55,426 nucleotides of DNA from NCBI GenBank assembly GCA_032718475.1, contig JAUCBJ010009065.1, forward strand, positions 1 through 55,426. Direction: 5' to 3'. Below the pieces are notes generated by a model. That model had not been told where the DNA came from, ran no database searches, and was given only the letters and a program-made list of their open reading frames with translations. The stretch comes from Nemertoderma westbladi. Lineage: Eukaryota; Xenacoelomorpha; Nemertodermatida; Nemertodermatidae. A program made the translations under genes and the position numbers. Position 1 is the stretch's first letter; each line of letters opens with the position of its first letter. Shown piece by piece: positions 44,253 through 55,426 of this stretch.

Positions 44253-45719
44253 TAAATAACCACAGACGAGACCACACTGGACGCAATTCAAAATTTGGTT
44301 ATATGGAATTTTGTAATAAGGAACTGGGGTTTTGGGATTTGGTGTTTAGTAATTTGTGTTTTGGGATTAACTTGGGGTTACAGAGGCTCTGGTTGACCTC
44401 ATCATCTGTTCATCGAACATATCCAAATGTGAACTATAACTTAATAATCACTTAAAAACACAATATACAAGCCATTTTTATCATCCTTTTCCCGCTTGAA
44501 TTTTTTATGTGGATAAAATTAATATTGTTCTTCACTTGATAGTTAGTCTCTTATTACAAAAAAATTAAAAAATTTTACACCCACTGAAGCCATCCAGAAG
44601 AGAATAGATATTTAAGAATTACAAATAACGTTTATAATAATGTTTATAAGGCTGAATAAAAGGATACAAGTAATATAATTTTATTAGAAAACATTCGTTA
44701 CATTCGTTCGGAAGTACCGGACCTGTTAGGCCTAATAATAATGTGTTTATTGACGATCTGGGCGCTCTGTTTGTGGAGCCTTTGCCTCAGAAATGTAAGG
44801 ACACAGTGGTATCGCTGGTGATATTGTTTTCAAATATAACAATTTTATATTCGATATCAATAAAAACTTATAGGAGAACATTATTATTGACTCATTTTGC
44901 AGTTTTGCGAAATTCAACTAGTTGATTTTTAGGATGAGATTTATACGAGTTGACAAGTTTTTAGAACGAGCGAAGCAAAACTTACTTGTTCTTATAGAAC
45001 ACTAGCTGTTTGTGTGTTTGTTTGTGTCAGTCGTCAAGGTGTGGCCGGGCAGTATGATTACAGCGGTAAACGCCACGCATAGACCTACACACGCACCAAC
45101 TTACACCCCCACATGCACAGTCCTAAACGTACACCTACTTTGTAGGCAGGTTAGAAAAGAAGGAGGTCACGGAGGTATTTTGAGAGGAACCAAAACAATA
45201 AATGAGAGATAAGAAACATGATTTAATTATGATTCAACAGTTTGAGGTTCAACAGTCAGATGTTTTGGCTAACCGGGCGGTCAGTACATGTACAGTATGT
45301 TTACTGTGTTCTGACGGAAGGTGTAAACTGTGGAGACACACCCTGATTTTCACCCACAAACTGGAGAGCAAAAAACAAACTGTGGAGATCCCAGTTTGCA
45401 CTAATGGAAAATTTGGAATCAGAAGATCAAATATAGTGTAAATGTGCGATTTCTATATTAATAACTCGAACTCCACACTTTGTTATCAAAACTCGTGAAA
45501 AAACTCGTTATCAAAACTCGAAAAAATGTGTGTGTGTTTAAAGATTTGGTGTGTAATAGGGTAATACTGGCCACAATTTGTTAATGAAATACGAGAAGCC
45601 CCGATTTGTCATCATCCCCGGTTTGTACAAAAAATGGATCCCCGTTTTGTTAGTGGGAAATTATTATATCGAATTCCCCGGTTTGGTTGAAAAATTTCAT
45701 TTTTTATTTCAATTTATTT
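44253..45719. other. Intergenic sequence, no gene recognised
   Basis: Mixed AT-rich DNA with small repeats, for example TTATCAAAACTCG twice at about 45480-45520 and a CCCCGGTTTG-like word three times at about 45600-45680. Short frames at 44743, 45012 and 45202 have no recognisable domain, splice support or composition that stands out. Confidence 0.5.
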
Positions 45720-46190
45720 ATCTAAAATTTTAACGATATCAAATAGAGCAGTGATATTAAGCGTACTGCAATAAACAAAAAACGATAATCAATCAAAATT
45801 ATATATATTATTACAAAATTATTCTAAAACCTTTGATGAGCTAAAAACTTTAAGATTCTGCAATAAAAATGATAACACTATAAATTATCGAAATTATTGC
45901 AAAATTATTCTAAGACGTTTGGTAAGCTAATAAATTTAAGATTACGCAATAAAAAGTAGAGGCCTAAATAATATATCGAAATTATATATATTATTGCAAA
46001 ACTTTGTTTATTCTAAATTTTACAAATTATAGCAAAAACATTATTCCGAAACTTTGATTAGCTAAGAAATATTAAGCTACTGCAATAAACCCGAAACTAA
46101 AATCAATCAAAATTATATTTATTATTGGAAAATAATTATAAAACTTTTGGTAAGCAAAAAATTATACTGTATAATATACAGTGCAAAATA
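45720..46190. repeat. Old AT-rich tandem repeat, 4 to 5 diverged copies
   Basis: A sequence of the form AAACTTTGATGAGCTAA, AAACTTTAAGATTCTGCAAT and AAA recurs near 45835, 45920, 46045 and 46140, with spacings of about 85-125 bp and heavy divergence. No coding potential. Confidence 0.6.
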
Positions 46191-46964
46191 ATTCAAGCAC
46201 TTTTGATTGGAAATAAAACCATATATATAGGTCCTACAAACATATCGGGATGACGTAGTGGGTCGAATCGTAAATGTTTCTAATCAAACTTTCATGGGCT
46301 GGTAATCTAAAGTAAAGGACAGGTACTAAGTTTGTCTGTTTGTCCGAGTGCCACTGGCGCTGAGCAGACCAGCCGCGTTTGTAAGGGCCAGTGATGGAAG
46401 TTCCAGGGTACAGCGGCGATGGCTGCAGCGTGTGAGGTCCGATAGCTTATAGGTTCTATGAATCGAATGGATCGAAATGCGTCGGAAAGTTCATGCGTAG
46501 TTCTTCTAATCGCGCCCAGAGGCCTTCAATGAACCGAATGCACCACCCTTCTGGCGGGTAAGTGAACACATGGATAGATGGCCAGGATTCTCAATACAGA
46601 TACGTTTATACTACTACTGTAGAATCTGTGACGTTGCTGGAATATAATTTGCACCACAGATATACAATAATAACCAACAGTTATTTACTTCCTAGTAAAT
46701 ATGCCTTTTTGTTGCGGCAACAATCTTTAATGCTTCTCCAAGATCGACATTTAAGAACTGGGTGTTTTTCCTGAAGTTCTTCAATGAGAAATTTTCCAGG
46801 CAATTTATCAAACCATTAAAATTGGACAAAATTCACGTAGATATTTTATCTCTTCATTAGTCCAAAGTTTACGCTCTCCTTTTTTCCTACCTGTAATAGA
46901 TGCAATAATATTGAGAGTAGCAAGAAAAATAATACGATACGATTCAAATATAATATTGCAGATA
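46191..46964. other. Intergenic sequence, no gene recognised
   Basis: Base composition is more balanced at about 46250-46560, where a GC-richer block occurs, but no frame or domain is recognisable. Confidence 0.4.
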
Positions 46965-46990
46965 GGGGGGGGGGGGGGGGGGGGGGGGGG
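46965..46990. repeat. Poly-G tract, 26 bases
   Basis: Twenty-six consecutive G between GATA and ACTGGACG. Together with the 23-G and 17-C runs this is the third long G/C homopolymer in the window. Confidence 0.9.
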
Positions 46991-47289
46991 ACTGGACGCA
47001 ATAATAATTCATCCCTCTCCAGGGGAAATTCGACGCAAATAACAGCTGATTACTCTCAAAAATAAAACTGTAACCTGTTCTAATGTGTTTAGTTTTTTGT
47101 TTTCGTTAAAATATCGTGCCACTGCAACATGCTCCTTTCCCTAAATTGAGAATTTAACATTGAGGCGGGATATTAACCCTTTCGGTACCTAACTGGAAAT
47201 TATTCAAACCCCCAACTCCCAACTCTAATTCATGAATTTCTGAAGTCTGTCAGTCATTCTGTCAGTTTCTCTGTCAAGACTTTAGAAAG

Positions 47290-47880
47290 AATAAAATCTA
47301 CTAACATTCTCGCTATGGGGGTTTTCCTTGTCAAGAAATTCATTTCCGCTGTCAGTTTTCTCTTTTGACCCTATCCAGACTGTCTGTCGGTCTGTCTGTC
47401 GGTCTGTCTGTCCGTCAAAAGTATAAGGAATCACAATAGCTAATTAAAATTCTCGCTATGGGGATTTTCCTGGTCAAGGATTTCATTTCCGCTGTCAGTT
47501 TTCACTTTCGACCCTATCCAGACTGTCTGTCGGTCTGTCTGTCGTTCTGTCTGTCGGTCTGTCTGTCCGTCAAAAATATAAGGAATCACAATAGCTAATT
47601 AAAATTCTTTCTATGGGGGTTTTCCTGATGAAGGATTTCATTTCCGCTGTCAGTTTTCACTTTTGACCCTATCCAGACTGTATGTCGGTCTGTCTGACTG
47701 TCCGTCAAAAATCTAAGTAATCACAATAGCTAATTAAAATTCTTTCTATGGGAGTTTTCCTGGTCAAGTATTTCATTTCCGAATTTTCGCAAAATTTATA
47801 CTGTCTGTCCGCCTGTCTGTCTGTCCGCCTGTCTGTCTGTCCGCCTGTCTGTCTGTCCGCCTGTCTGTCTGTCCGTCATT
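47290..47880. repeat. Roughly 135-155-bp tandem repeat with (CTGT)n core, 4 copies, then a CTGTCCGC run
   Basis: A unit containing TCTCGCTATGGGGGTTTTCC, CATTTCCGCTGTCAGTTTTC, ACCCTATCCAGACTGTCTGT and CACAATAGCTAATTAAAATT repeats with starts near 47313, 47456, 47611 and 47747. The spacing differs because the CTGTCGGT microsatellite inside each unit has a different length. The last unit runs into (CTGTCTGTCCGC)n at 47800-47875. Confidence 0.85.
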
Positions 47881-48611
47881 TTGCCAATCTGTCTGTCATT
47901 AGATATTTGCGAACAAAGGATTGCGTCTACGTGGTCGTGGTTTCAATCAAAATTTTCGGATTCCTCGTAAAATTGTGAGTTAGAAACTGTCGTTCTAGCC
48001 CATAGGGTCTTGCAAGAAGAAAAATAAGCATATCATTAAACTTTAAATGCGTTTTTGTCAGAACGCCTTTTTTTTGATACTATACGTTTCTACTTGACCT
48101 GCCACAAATGTGTATTTTTCTGCAGATTTTATAATACAGTATAGAAAGCGTTATATATATTTAGTTATGCAACTTTATAGTTTACCTTTCAGCTTTTTGT
48201 CCCTGTTGTTTTGTTTTGGTGCTGGAAAGCCACCTCTAACATTGTCTATAACTTGTGGTTCATCAATCTTTGTGCTGCGGTTTTGTTGTTGTGGAGTTCG
48301 AAAGGCGGCAGCCCCAGCTACAACTTGCTGTTCATCAATATCTTTTCCTCTTCTGATGAGCTGCACTTGATTTGATTTGTTTATTACGTACATTATACAA
48401 CGTATAAGTACAAATTAAGTAAAGTAACACAACATTAATAATTAATGGCACAGCACTGTAGTATAGTAATTATTAGTAGCACATATTATAAAGAGCGTAC
48501 GTAGTGTGGTGTATAAAAGGCACGGGAATATACTATATTCAATATGCACATTACTTATACATACAACAAAAGTTAACGAAAAAATAACATTTACTTACTT
48601 CTAGCACGATG
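47881..48611. other. Sequence without a clear gene; possible last exon of the minus-strand recombinase-like gene
   Basis: On the minus strand CTAGAA|GTAAGTAAA at about 48602 could be a 5' splice site of the recombinase-like gene, and TCAAGTGCAG near 48360 a 3' splice site. The segment beyond it reads LIRRGKDIDEQQVVAGAAAF and continues with Gln-, Asn- and Lys-rich residues to a stop at 48175. The connection is speculative. Confidence 0.35.
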
Positions 48612-50608
48612 AAATATAGTTTAGCTGTTACTGGCGTGTCAACCTGTCACCTTTGCATATAATACTATCTAAATGTTCTCCACGATAATCATTTAGAGCA
48701 CCGGATTCCATTGCCATCAGCAAACTTGATAACTTTGTTACCCTCTGCACCTTATGGGGCAGACGATAATACTGTCGGTGAATATTTATATCATGACCCA
48801 TAAATCCAGCAAGAAGATCAAGATCGTTCTCCTTTAAATTCATTACTTGAACACTTGTAGGTTACGCTTGTATGCTTACGCAGATTTGTCGAATTTATTA
48901 TCCGAGGATTAGAAAGATCGGCAACATTAGCAAACTTCCTTAACACATCGTAACATCTAATGTGTTTCAAACTACCATAATTCGGTCGTGCAAACAAGAA
49001 ATTATTACTTTTTTCGACACCAACATCGTCTCTATATTTTAGGAGCAAGTTTGTAGATGAAACAATCTTATCAGATAATAAAAGGGGTACTATTCTTCCA
49101 CGCTTTCCTACAATTTCAACCATTTGAAATAGTTTACATAAGATCTTTTCAAACGCACTCAGTTGGGCATTTACACATGAATCATTATTCACATGCTGGT
49201 GCTTGTGGAAATCCTCTACTTTAATTCGCGAGACTTCACCCTGCCGGCGTCTATTGAAAATGATGAGATAAGTAAGAACCGATTCGTTTAAATCCGACCA
49301 TGCACTTGTTTCACCATTGCCCAAGCTCTCTGCAAAAACTGAAATGGTTTCTTGCAGGTGTTCACTTAGCTTAACCACATCAGTAGGTAAGGACTTGTCC
49401 TTGTTACGTTGGCGATCACTTATAGTACGCAGGGCATGTCCCGAGACAAATTCAGGCCAACACATTGTGCAAAGCTCTACAAATTTTTCTGCAGTTTCAA
49501 CCAGCTTAGTATTATTTGTTTCCAGTGCATTTGATTTAACAATCGTAGCGCATTTCTTGATTGCGTGGCCCAACTTTAAGACTAGGGAAGGACTTCGTAA
49601 TGTATGGCTTGTTTCATCGAATCCAGCTAATTGATGAGCTGCTTGAATTATTAATGTAAGTTTTGTGGGTTCAATATAATCAATAAGCGTGTCTTGAGGA
49701 TTTTCAGAATTAGATTTTAATTGTATAAGGAGTCTTCCGACTTCACGGAGCTTATGTAAGAGTATCGATCTATATCATGCCCATGTTTGTTGACTTCTCG
49801 TTTACCTAACTTCAAAATTAATGGATTAGAACGAACAGCTAAAGTTATAGTATCAGATCTCATTGCACTTATTACTTCATTTCTTTACCAGAAACCCTAG
49901 GTACACTGCATGGGATCAGTAATCTGCTCTCTTATAGGATCTTCTTGAGCTTTTATTTTCCTGCACAGTTTTAGTATCTTTCAAAGGACACCTATGACGC
50001 CACAAATCATGTCTAATGTATCACCCAAAACAAACCGGGCATGGACTGTAATCAGATTCTTTGTAATGGTAATCGTCGATACTTTTTTTGCTGGGTCTGT
50101 AGATTACTATCTGTAGAATCTGTAGATTCTAAAGTTTCCTGGTCTTCTTGGCTAATTGTTGATCACGAATTGGTTGAGTCTCAGAACATGCATTCCCGCA
50201 TCCATATATTACTTTTTCCAAAACCCAGTTTTTATGTACAACATATTCAACTGCATCTTCATTATACAAGACTCTTACACGGTTGTATTTTTCTAAAATG
50301 CAAGTTGAAATATTAAAATAATAGTGAATCAGGCAAACAAAAAACATTCGGTAAAATAAACACAGTCGGTAATAATTATGGTAAAAAAACAACCCCTAAA
50401 ACTTTAAAACACATGATTATAATATATAATATTATTAATTATAATTAAATAATCAATCGAATCAATAATTAATCGACTAAAATAATAAATTGAAAGAAGT
50501 AAATGGAATGAATACCTTACCTATTCCATTTTCGTGAGCAGGATACTCAAGTATTTTCCCTATGTATGAACGTCTATCGCACCACTTAACATAATGGAAA
50601 TCTCCAAC
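48612..50608 (-). pseudogene. Tyrosine-recombinase-like gene of a mobile-element-type family, decayed
   Basis: Minus-strand pieces in order: a spliced-looking exon 50608-50521 (VGDFHYVKWCDRRSYIGKIL, then EYPAHENGI, donor GTAAGG); an exon from 50292 (EKYNRVRVLYNEDAVEYVVH); a zinc-finger-like SPCPVCF...HDLWRHRCP (50070-49990); SDTITLAVRSNPLILKLGKR (49860-49800); LREVGRLLIQL, LAGFDETSHTL, then the catalytic part from 49573. The latter has FNRRRQGEVSRI (Arg of box A), GKRGRIVPLLL (Lys) and NLRKHTSV (His), and, in another frame from 48843, NLKENDLDLLAGFMGHDINI and HRQYYRLP with the nucleophile Tyr. The frame break near 48860 looks like a 13-bp partial duplication (ACAAGCGTAACCT before ACAAGTGTTCAAG). 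Stops at about 50129 and 50025 add to the decay. Such proteins are repeated in many invertebrate genomes; the name of the family is not certain. Confidence 0.75.
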
Positions 50609-51178
50609 CTACAATTGTTAATTAAGAGAAAATAATAAAAAAATAATGTTCTCGGTAAAAAAAAATAATTATAGAAGAGTATCGAGAAGGAAAAACTATT
50701 TAAGTGGCAAAACAATATACTTTTTTGCCACTACTGTATTAGGTATTATAAGGTGCAAGATTCGAAATATTAATAAGGATTTTAATGTTTTATTCAAAAA
50801 TTTTAATATTAGGCGTAAGCCCTCATTACCGCGGTTCTATTGTCATGACACTGAAAGTTCGCTTATAATACTTTGCTATTTCGAATTTAGAACCTTGAAA
50901 AACTATCAAATTTATGTTGTCAATTTAGAAACTCCAAGTGAAATTTTCCCGTTAGTTCCTAACCTGCGAGCTAAGGAGGTATATTATACAACCATAATGT
51001 ATATTAGATATATAATTATTACGCTGCTGTAATGGTTTAAAATCATAAAATTACAATACAGTAAACCATAACAAATAAAAGTACACCAAAATATGCCTGC
51101 TATGTGATTAGAATTAAATAATAAATACCGGTACTACAGTACTATGAAGTCATATCGATGGACTAAAAATAATAATCG
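50609..51178. other. AT-rich sequence, no gene recognised
   Basis: A 128-codon plus frame at 50646 is very rich in Ile, Tyr, Asn and Lys, as expected from AT-rich DNA, starts beside a poly-A run and has no recognisable domain. I do not call it a gene. Confidence 0.5.
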
Positions 51179-51192
51179 AATCTAATATAATA

Positions 51193-52314
51193 CTACTACT
51201 ACTACTACTACTAGGTCGAGCGAACTCGGACAGTGGAAATGAGATCCTTCCAGGCTTCCCGATTCTCCAACTACTACTAGGTCGAGCGAACTCGGACAGT
51301 GGAAATGAGATCCTTCCAGGCTTCCCGATTCTCTATAGTTGTCGCAATTTCCTTTCTCCCAAGTTCAGTATCCCTTTCAAGTCGATCTATATATGTTATG
51401 GCTGGTCGTCCACGACTACGCTTTCCATGAGTTGGTTGGCAGAGAAGTAGATCTGGTATGACCTCGTCTTTACTTCGCCAGCAGTGCCCACTGAATCTTA
51501 ATCTGCGTTCACGGAGGGTGGTTGATACAGGTGGTATTGTACCATAAAGCTCGGCGTTTGTCATGTGTTGTCTCCAGCTGATGTTTAGGGCTGCCCTTAG
51601 TAGTCTTGTGTAGCAACCATCAATTCGTTGTTCATGTGATTTAGTCAGTGTCCAGGTCTCACCCCCGTATAAAAATACCACTGTGGCTCGAAAGAACTTA
51701 GTCTTCAGGTGCCTGGAGAGATCTGATTTCCAGATGGTATCCATTTTTGATAGAGCTACCCAAGCCTTTGCTTTCCTAACTTCTATGTCCTTTTTGCTAC
51801 TCTCTATCCATGATCCAAGGTACTGGAAGTCATCGACATTCCTTAGTTGATTATTATCAATGGTTGTCAAGTTTCCATCAACATTAAAGGTCATGAATTC
51901 GGTCTTGGTAGCATTTATATGCAATCCAACCTCCTTAAGCAGCCTTCTCCACTTTATTTAGTAGACGCTGTGCATCTGCTAGCGTATTAGAGAGCAGGGC
52001 GATGTCATCCGCAAAGTCGGTGTCTGTGACTGTAGTTTCCGGATATCTACTACTTCTGCGTTCTTGAAGTGTGAAACCCAGATCTTCACCCTTTGTGGCC
52101 GTCCTCATTGCATAATCCAGCACAATTACAAATAGTAATGGTGCTAATGTGTCACCTTGCAGTACGCCAGCCAGGATTGAGAAAAACTCAGTTTCACCAT
52201 CTGGTGAGAGTACCTGCGCTTCTGTGTCACAATATAACAATCCAATGCCAGCAACAATTACTTCTGGTATTCCATAAGCTCTTAGGATTTCAAGCATTAT
52301 AATGTAATATAATA
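51193..52314 (-). mobile_element. 5'-truncated LINE with (TAG)n tail and target-site duplication
   Basis: Flanking copies of TCTAATATAATA at 51181-51192 and 52315-52326 look like a 12-bp target-site duplication. Minus-strand frames are 52297-51935 (MLEILRAYGIPEVIVAGIGL, GVLQGDTLAPLLFVIVLDYA, TDFADDIALLSNTLADAQRL) and 51924-51277 (ATKTEFMTFNVDG, GGETWTLT, GCYTRLLRAALNISW, RRLRFSGHC, RSRGRPAITYIDRLERDT). The second half is the conserved C-terminus of RTE-like or related LINEs. The frames are separated by a small shift at about 51930. The last 50 bp of the coding end is duplicated (51213-51264 and 51278-51331), and a (TAG)n tail follows. The N-terminal endonuclease is missing. Confidence 0.88.
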
Positions 52315-52326
52315 TCTAATATAATA

Positions 52327-52639
52327 TAATTAATTTAATATATTTAACTAACCTTAATGATTTTTAGAATCTGTGTCGAAGCTTTTTTACGAGTTTGGAT
52401 AAGCGCCATTGGTATAAAATAATATAAAACTTTTATTATAAATAATTTGATAACGGCATAGAACAGGCCGACAAACCGGGGCCCCGTCCAGCTCCTCAAA
52501 ATAAGTAGGCAGATATCCAATTAATCGGCGCTCTAGCATTCACATCAAACCCCACTTTGTGAAAAACATTCTGGTTTAACACACACCGTCTGATTAAACC
52601 AATGATAAAAATATTTATAAAAAGAAAATCCCAGTTTGT
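52327..52639. other. Spacer between two LINEs, nothing recognised
   Basis: AT-rich DNA with no gene or repeat that I can name; it may include the extreme 3' end of the neighbouring LINE. Confidence 0.4.
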
Positions 52640-55426
52640 GAAGATATGTTGGTTAGATAGATTTATTTATACATTATGTAAAAACAATAACAAATACACC
52701 AAACAATGTACCGGTATAAAGGTATTGTCCAACATAACATATAGGATTACCCCTAAAGCTTTGCAGCTTATTTCCAAGGGGGTCCTTTATGTTACTTGGT
52801 TACAAATACAATATTACACTACGCTAACCTAAAACCAATATAAAACGTAATTACACTATGTACATGTACAACTTTACCGAGAGCGTGACAATGTCCGACT
52901 CAACGATAAAGATGTAATGTACAGAACAATTTATTATAAAACGTAATTACAGTATAAATAGTAAATAATTAATAAACTAATAACTTACTGTAGGACTATT
53001 GTACCTATTTTTACATTGCACACGGAGATGAGATTTAACTGCAGATTTAAAAGAATGTTGATTATTTAGGTTTTTAATTTCATTAGGCAGAGCGTTCCAA
53101 TTTTTTATGCCGTTAAAAAAGAAAGTATCAGATTCAAAGGATTTATAATTCGGGAGGTAGAAGTTTGAAGCACTAGCTCTGGTACTGTAAGAGTGTGTAT
53201 CGCGTACTCTGTTGAATTTTTGTTTTAGGTAATTGGGACATTTACCATTATACACTTTATGCACATGGTTAAGGCGTAGCTGCTTAACTCTACTATCTAA
53301 GTTCAGTAGTCCAGATTCAGAAAAGTCATCTGGAGTTAGGTGGTGCCTAGGTTTGTAGTCTTTAATAAATCGTACTACTTTATTCTGAGCTACTTGTAAT
53401 TTACATTTAAGCTGTTTGGTTAAGCCTTCATACCAAGAAGAGCACGCATAGTCCATGTGACACTGTATTAAAGAAGAGCAAAGTAACTTGCGGGAGTCGG
53501 AGTTCAAACTATTTTTATTTCTGTATAGAAACCTAAGCCTACTGTTAACTTTCGAGAAAATATTTTTCACTGTGCTTTCTCCTGATAAGCAGTTATCCAA
53601 TGTGGCGCCTAAATATTTAACTTCCTTTTTATTTTCAATCTTATGTCCATTACTAGTGACTTCAAACTTAGTTACCTTCTTTAACTTTCTTTTGGAACCA
53701 AACAAAATACTTTCAGTTTTACCGTAGTGAATGGATAGCTTATTATCAACCAACCACTCATTACAGGATTCTAGAACTGCACTTAACTTTTGGGAAATAT
53801 GGATAGGATCTTTATGAGAGAAAATAAGAGCACTGTCGTCGGCATATAAAATGAGTTTAAAATCGGGATCTATACTACTTATCATATCATTTACATAGCA
53901 TACAAAAAGCACAGGACCTAATATACTACCTTGCGGTACACCACAGGTAATCTCTTGTACAGTAGACAGCGATTTGCTAATGACTACAGTTTGACCTCTG
54001 TCTGACAGGTAGGACTTGAACCAGTCTATAGAACCTACACCCATCAGGCCTAACTTACCAAGCAGAATTTCGTGATCTACAGTATCGAAAGCCTTTTGTA
54101 GGTCCAACATTACCATACCAGTATATAAACCCTTTGCGTTATTACATCTAATTGTATCAGTTAAGTTAATAAGGCAGGTGTCTGTAGAATATGATTTACG
54201 AAAACCGGACTGAAGTTCATAGATCAGATTTAGCCTACTAAGATGTGCCTCCAGCTGTAGAAAAACAGAACGTTCTAGAATTTTAGATACAATACTTAAG
54301 ATACTAACAGGTCTGTAATTACAGGGTTCTACTTTACTATTCTTTTTATACAGAGGAACAACCTTAGCTAATTTCAGTTCGTCTGGTACTACATTATCTA
54401 CGATAGAGTAATTAATAATAAAAGTAATAGGCACTTTAAGTACTTCAGCACCATCCTTAAGAAAACGGGCAGGTATTAGGTCTAGACCGGTACTTTTTGA
54501 GGCTGATAGGCTAAGTAGATTTTTAAAAACGAAATCCTCAGAAACGGGTTTTAAAAATAACTTTTCTGAATTTTGTAACTTTTCTAAATAAAAATTATTT
54601 AGAGTTTCGGACCCTATACTATATTTATTACTTGATAACGGTAATTTCTTAACTAAATTAGAGGCAACATTAGTAAAATAATTATTAAATAAATTACTAA
54701 CTAGAGTATGATCATGAATCAGCTCACCGTTATCTTGCAGAACAATATTCGATTTAGATTTAAGGTTTTTATAACCTAAAGATTTTAGGGTAGACCATAG
54801 ACTTTTAGGATTATCTTTATTCTCACTTATTTTGTTGTACAAATATTCAGATTTAGCTTTTTTTATTTCCCGTTGGACAAGGTTTCTATATTTGCAGTAA
54901 TTATTATAATCAGCTAAAACACGGTATTTCCTAAATTTATACAAATAGTTATCTCTTTCTCTGATATTACTAAGAATACCCGAGGTCATCCAGGGCTCAG
55001 TGCGTTGTTTAAGACTAATTTCTTTAATTGGTGCTACAGTATTAAGTGCCTTTAAAAATATATCTTTAAAAACAGTGTACGCAAGGTTAATGTCAGCGGC
55101 CTTAAAACAGGGTTCCCAGTCAGAATTAACTAACAAACTTAAAAAGCGTTCCTTGCTGTAATTTTTCATAGACCTAACTGTTACTGTTTTATGATCCCCG
55201 AAAAAAGATTTTTGTGTCTTTCTTGTGCAAAAAACTATAAAATGATCGCTTAGACCTATAGGTAAAACCCCAGATTGAGAAATAATATCGGTATTATTAC
55301 AAAGGATGTGATCTAGTAAAGTAGAAGTTTTACTGGTAATTCTGGTAGAATCTCGAATAATTTGTTTTAAACCAAACAAATTTAAAATACTTTGGTACTG
55401 TTTACAGATGGGGGATGCTTTGTGAT
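52640..55426 (-). mobile_element. Nearly intact CR1/jockey-type LINE, cut by the window edge
   Basis: The element comprises one long minus-strand reading frame (52977-55425) and a 3' untranslated tail. The tail contains AAGGACCCCCTTGGAAATAA, GCTTTAGGGGTAATCC and, near its end, ATAAATAAATC, a pattern typical of CR1/L2-related 3' ends. A 20-bp phrase around AAAACGTAATTACA occurs twice (about 52845 and 52938). The 5' part with the start of the endonuclease lies beyond 55426. No disabling mutation is visible, so the copy is young. Confidence 0.88.
52977..55425 (-). CDS. LINE ORF2: endonuclease C-terminus and reverse transcriptase, partial at 5' end
   Basis: The minus-strand frame is open from the window edge ([20 protein letters not shown]...) to a stop at 52977, about 816 codons. 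It begins in the AP-type endonuclease with TLLDHILCN and GLSDHFIVF (SDH active-site motif near 55240). The reverse transcriptase domains follow: [19 protein letters not shown] (54500), [20 protein letters not shown] (54300), [20 protein letters not shown] (54200), [20 protein letters not shown] (54090), [20 protein letters not shown] (53930) and [10 protein letters not shown] (53840, catalytic Asp pair). The C-terminal part has [19 protein letters not shown] and [13 protein letters not shown]. Together these nick the target and copy the element's RNA into the genome. No start codon should be assigned because the 5' end is missing. There are no internal stops. Confidence 0.93.
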   Translation of the reverse strand, partial: HKASPICKQYQSILNLFGLKQIIRDSTRITSKTSTLLDHILCNNTDIISQSGVLPIGLSDHFIVFCTRKTQKSFFGDHKTVTVRSMKNYSKERFLSLLVNSDWEPCFKAADINLAYTVFKDIFLKALNTVAPIKEISLKQRTEPWMTSGILSNIRERDNYLYKFRKYRVLADYNNYCKYRNLVQREIKKAKSEYLYNKISENKDNPKSLWSTLKSLGYKNLKSKSNIVLQDNGELIHDHTLVSNLFNNYFTNVASNLVKKLPLSSNKYSIGSETLNNFYLEKLQNSEKLFLKPVSEDFVFKNLLSLSASKSTGLDLIPARFLKDGAEVLKVPITFIINYSIVDNVVPDELKLAKVVPLYKKNSKVEPCNYRPVSILSIVSKILERSVFLQLEAHLSRLNLIYELQSGFRKSYSTDTCLINLTDTIRCNNAKGLYTGMVMLDLQKAFDTVDHEILLGKLGLMGVGSIDWFKSYLSDRGQTVVISKSLSTVQEITCGVPQGSILGPVLFVCYVNDMISSIDPDFKLILYADDSALIFSHKDPIHISQKLSAVLESCNEWLVDNKLSIHYGKTESILFGSKRKLKKVTKFEVTSNGHKIENKKEVKYLGATLDNCLSGESTVKNIFSKVNSRLRFLYRNKNSLNSDSRKLLCSSLIQCHMDYACSSWYEGLTKQLKCKLQVAQNKVVRFIKDYKPRHHLTPDDFSESGLLNLDSRVKQLRLNHVHKVYNGKCPNYLKQKFNRVRDTHSYSTRASASNFYLPNYKSFESDTFFFNGIKNWNALPNEIKNLNNQHSFKSAVKSHLRVQCKNRYNSPTVSY

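Noticed and set aside
48110-48370. 86-codon plus frame
   Set aside because: It overlaps, on the opposite strand, the possible last exon of the recombinase-like gene and is hydrophobic only because of T-rich codons.
50646-51032. 128-codon frame
   Set aside because: Composition is that of random AT-rich DNA and there is no recognisable domain.

Overview
This window looks like a piece of a metazoan genome, probably a marine invertebrate. The coding regions are split by canonical GT-AG introns, non-LTR retrotransposon and piggyBac remnants are abundant, and most of the DNA is AT-rich or tandemly repeated. The recurring TAGGCCT words and the protease-ShKT-FN3 domain mix would fit an echinoderm or a similar animal, but that is a weak inference.

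Layout. 1-11698 is one uninterrupted 83-bp satellite. 12742-41844 (+) is the one convincing host gene: six visible exons with matching phases (12742-13585, 13694-13873, 22703-22834, 30510-30768, 31761-31881, 41384-41844). Together they give about 664 residues of a secreted-type zinc metallopeptidase (HEFAH motif) with a dibasic, repeat-containing pro-region, a ShKT domain and a fibronectin type III domain. A polyadenylation signal follows at 41964. The first exon, with start codon and signal peptide, is not seen.

The main discovery candidate is the 132-nt catalytic exon at 22703-22834. It lies between two unrelated tandem arrays, and each array has copied the adjoining splice junction. Upstream, a 67-bp repeat (at least 124 copies, with an assembly gap) contains the polypyrimidine tract, the AG and the first 28 exon bases. 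Downstream, an 18-bp repeat (about 320 copies) contains the last 6 exon bases and the first 12 intron bases, including GTACGT. The gene therefore carries over a hundred extra 3' splice sites before this exon and hundreds of extra 5' splice sites after it. Using any upstream decoy gives an immediate in-frame stop, whereas using a downstream decoy initially adds codons in frame.

The introns also hold a LINE fragment next to the 67-bp array, a decayed minus-strand reverse transcriptase (29.4-30.05 kb), several minisatellites, a foldback element, a coiled-coil reading frame (34613), a piggyBac-type element with TTAA flanks (35260-37019), a 346-bp element with perfect 43-bp inverted repeats enclosing a tRNA-like head and a complete minimal hammerhead ribozyme core (37641-37683), and a broken LINE (38.1-41.1 kb).

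Downstream of the gene come a tRNA-like SINE piece, a 36-bp minisatellite with a long open frame (42825-44252), AT-rich and CTGT-rich repeats, a decayed minus-strand tyrosine-recombinase-like gene (48.6-50.6 kb), a 5'-truncated minus-strand LINE with a (TAG)n tail, and a minus-strand LINE whose reading frame is intact and runs off the right edge (52977-55425).
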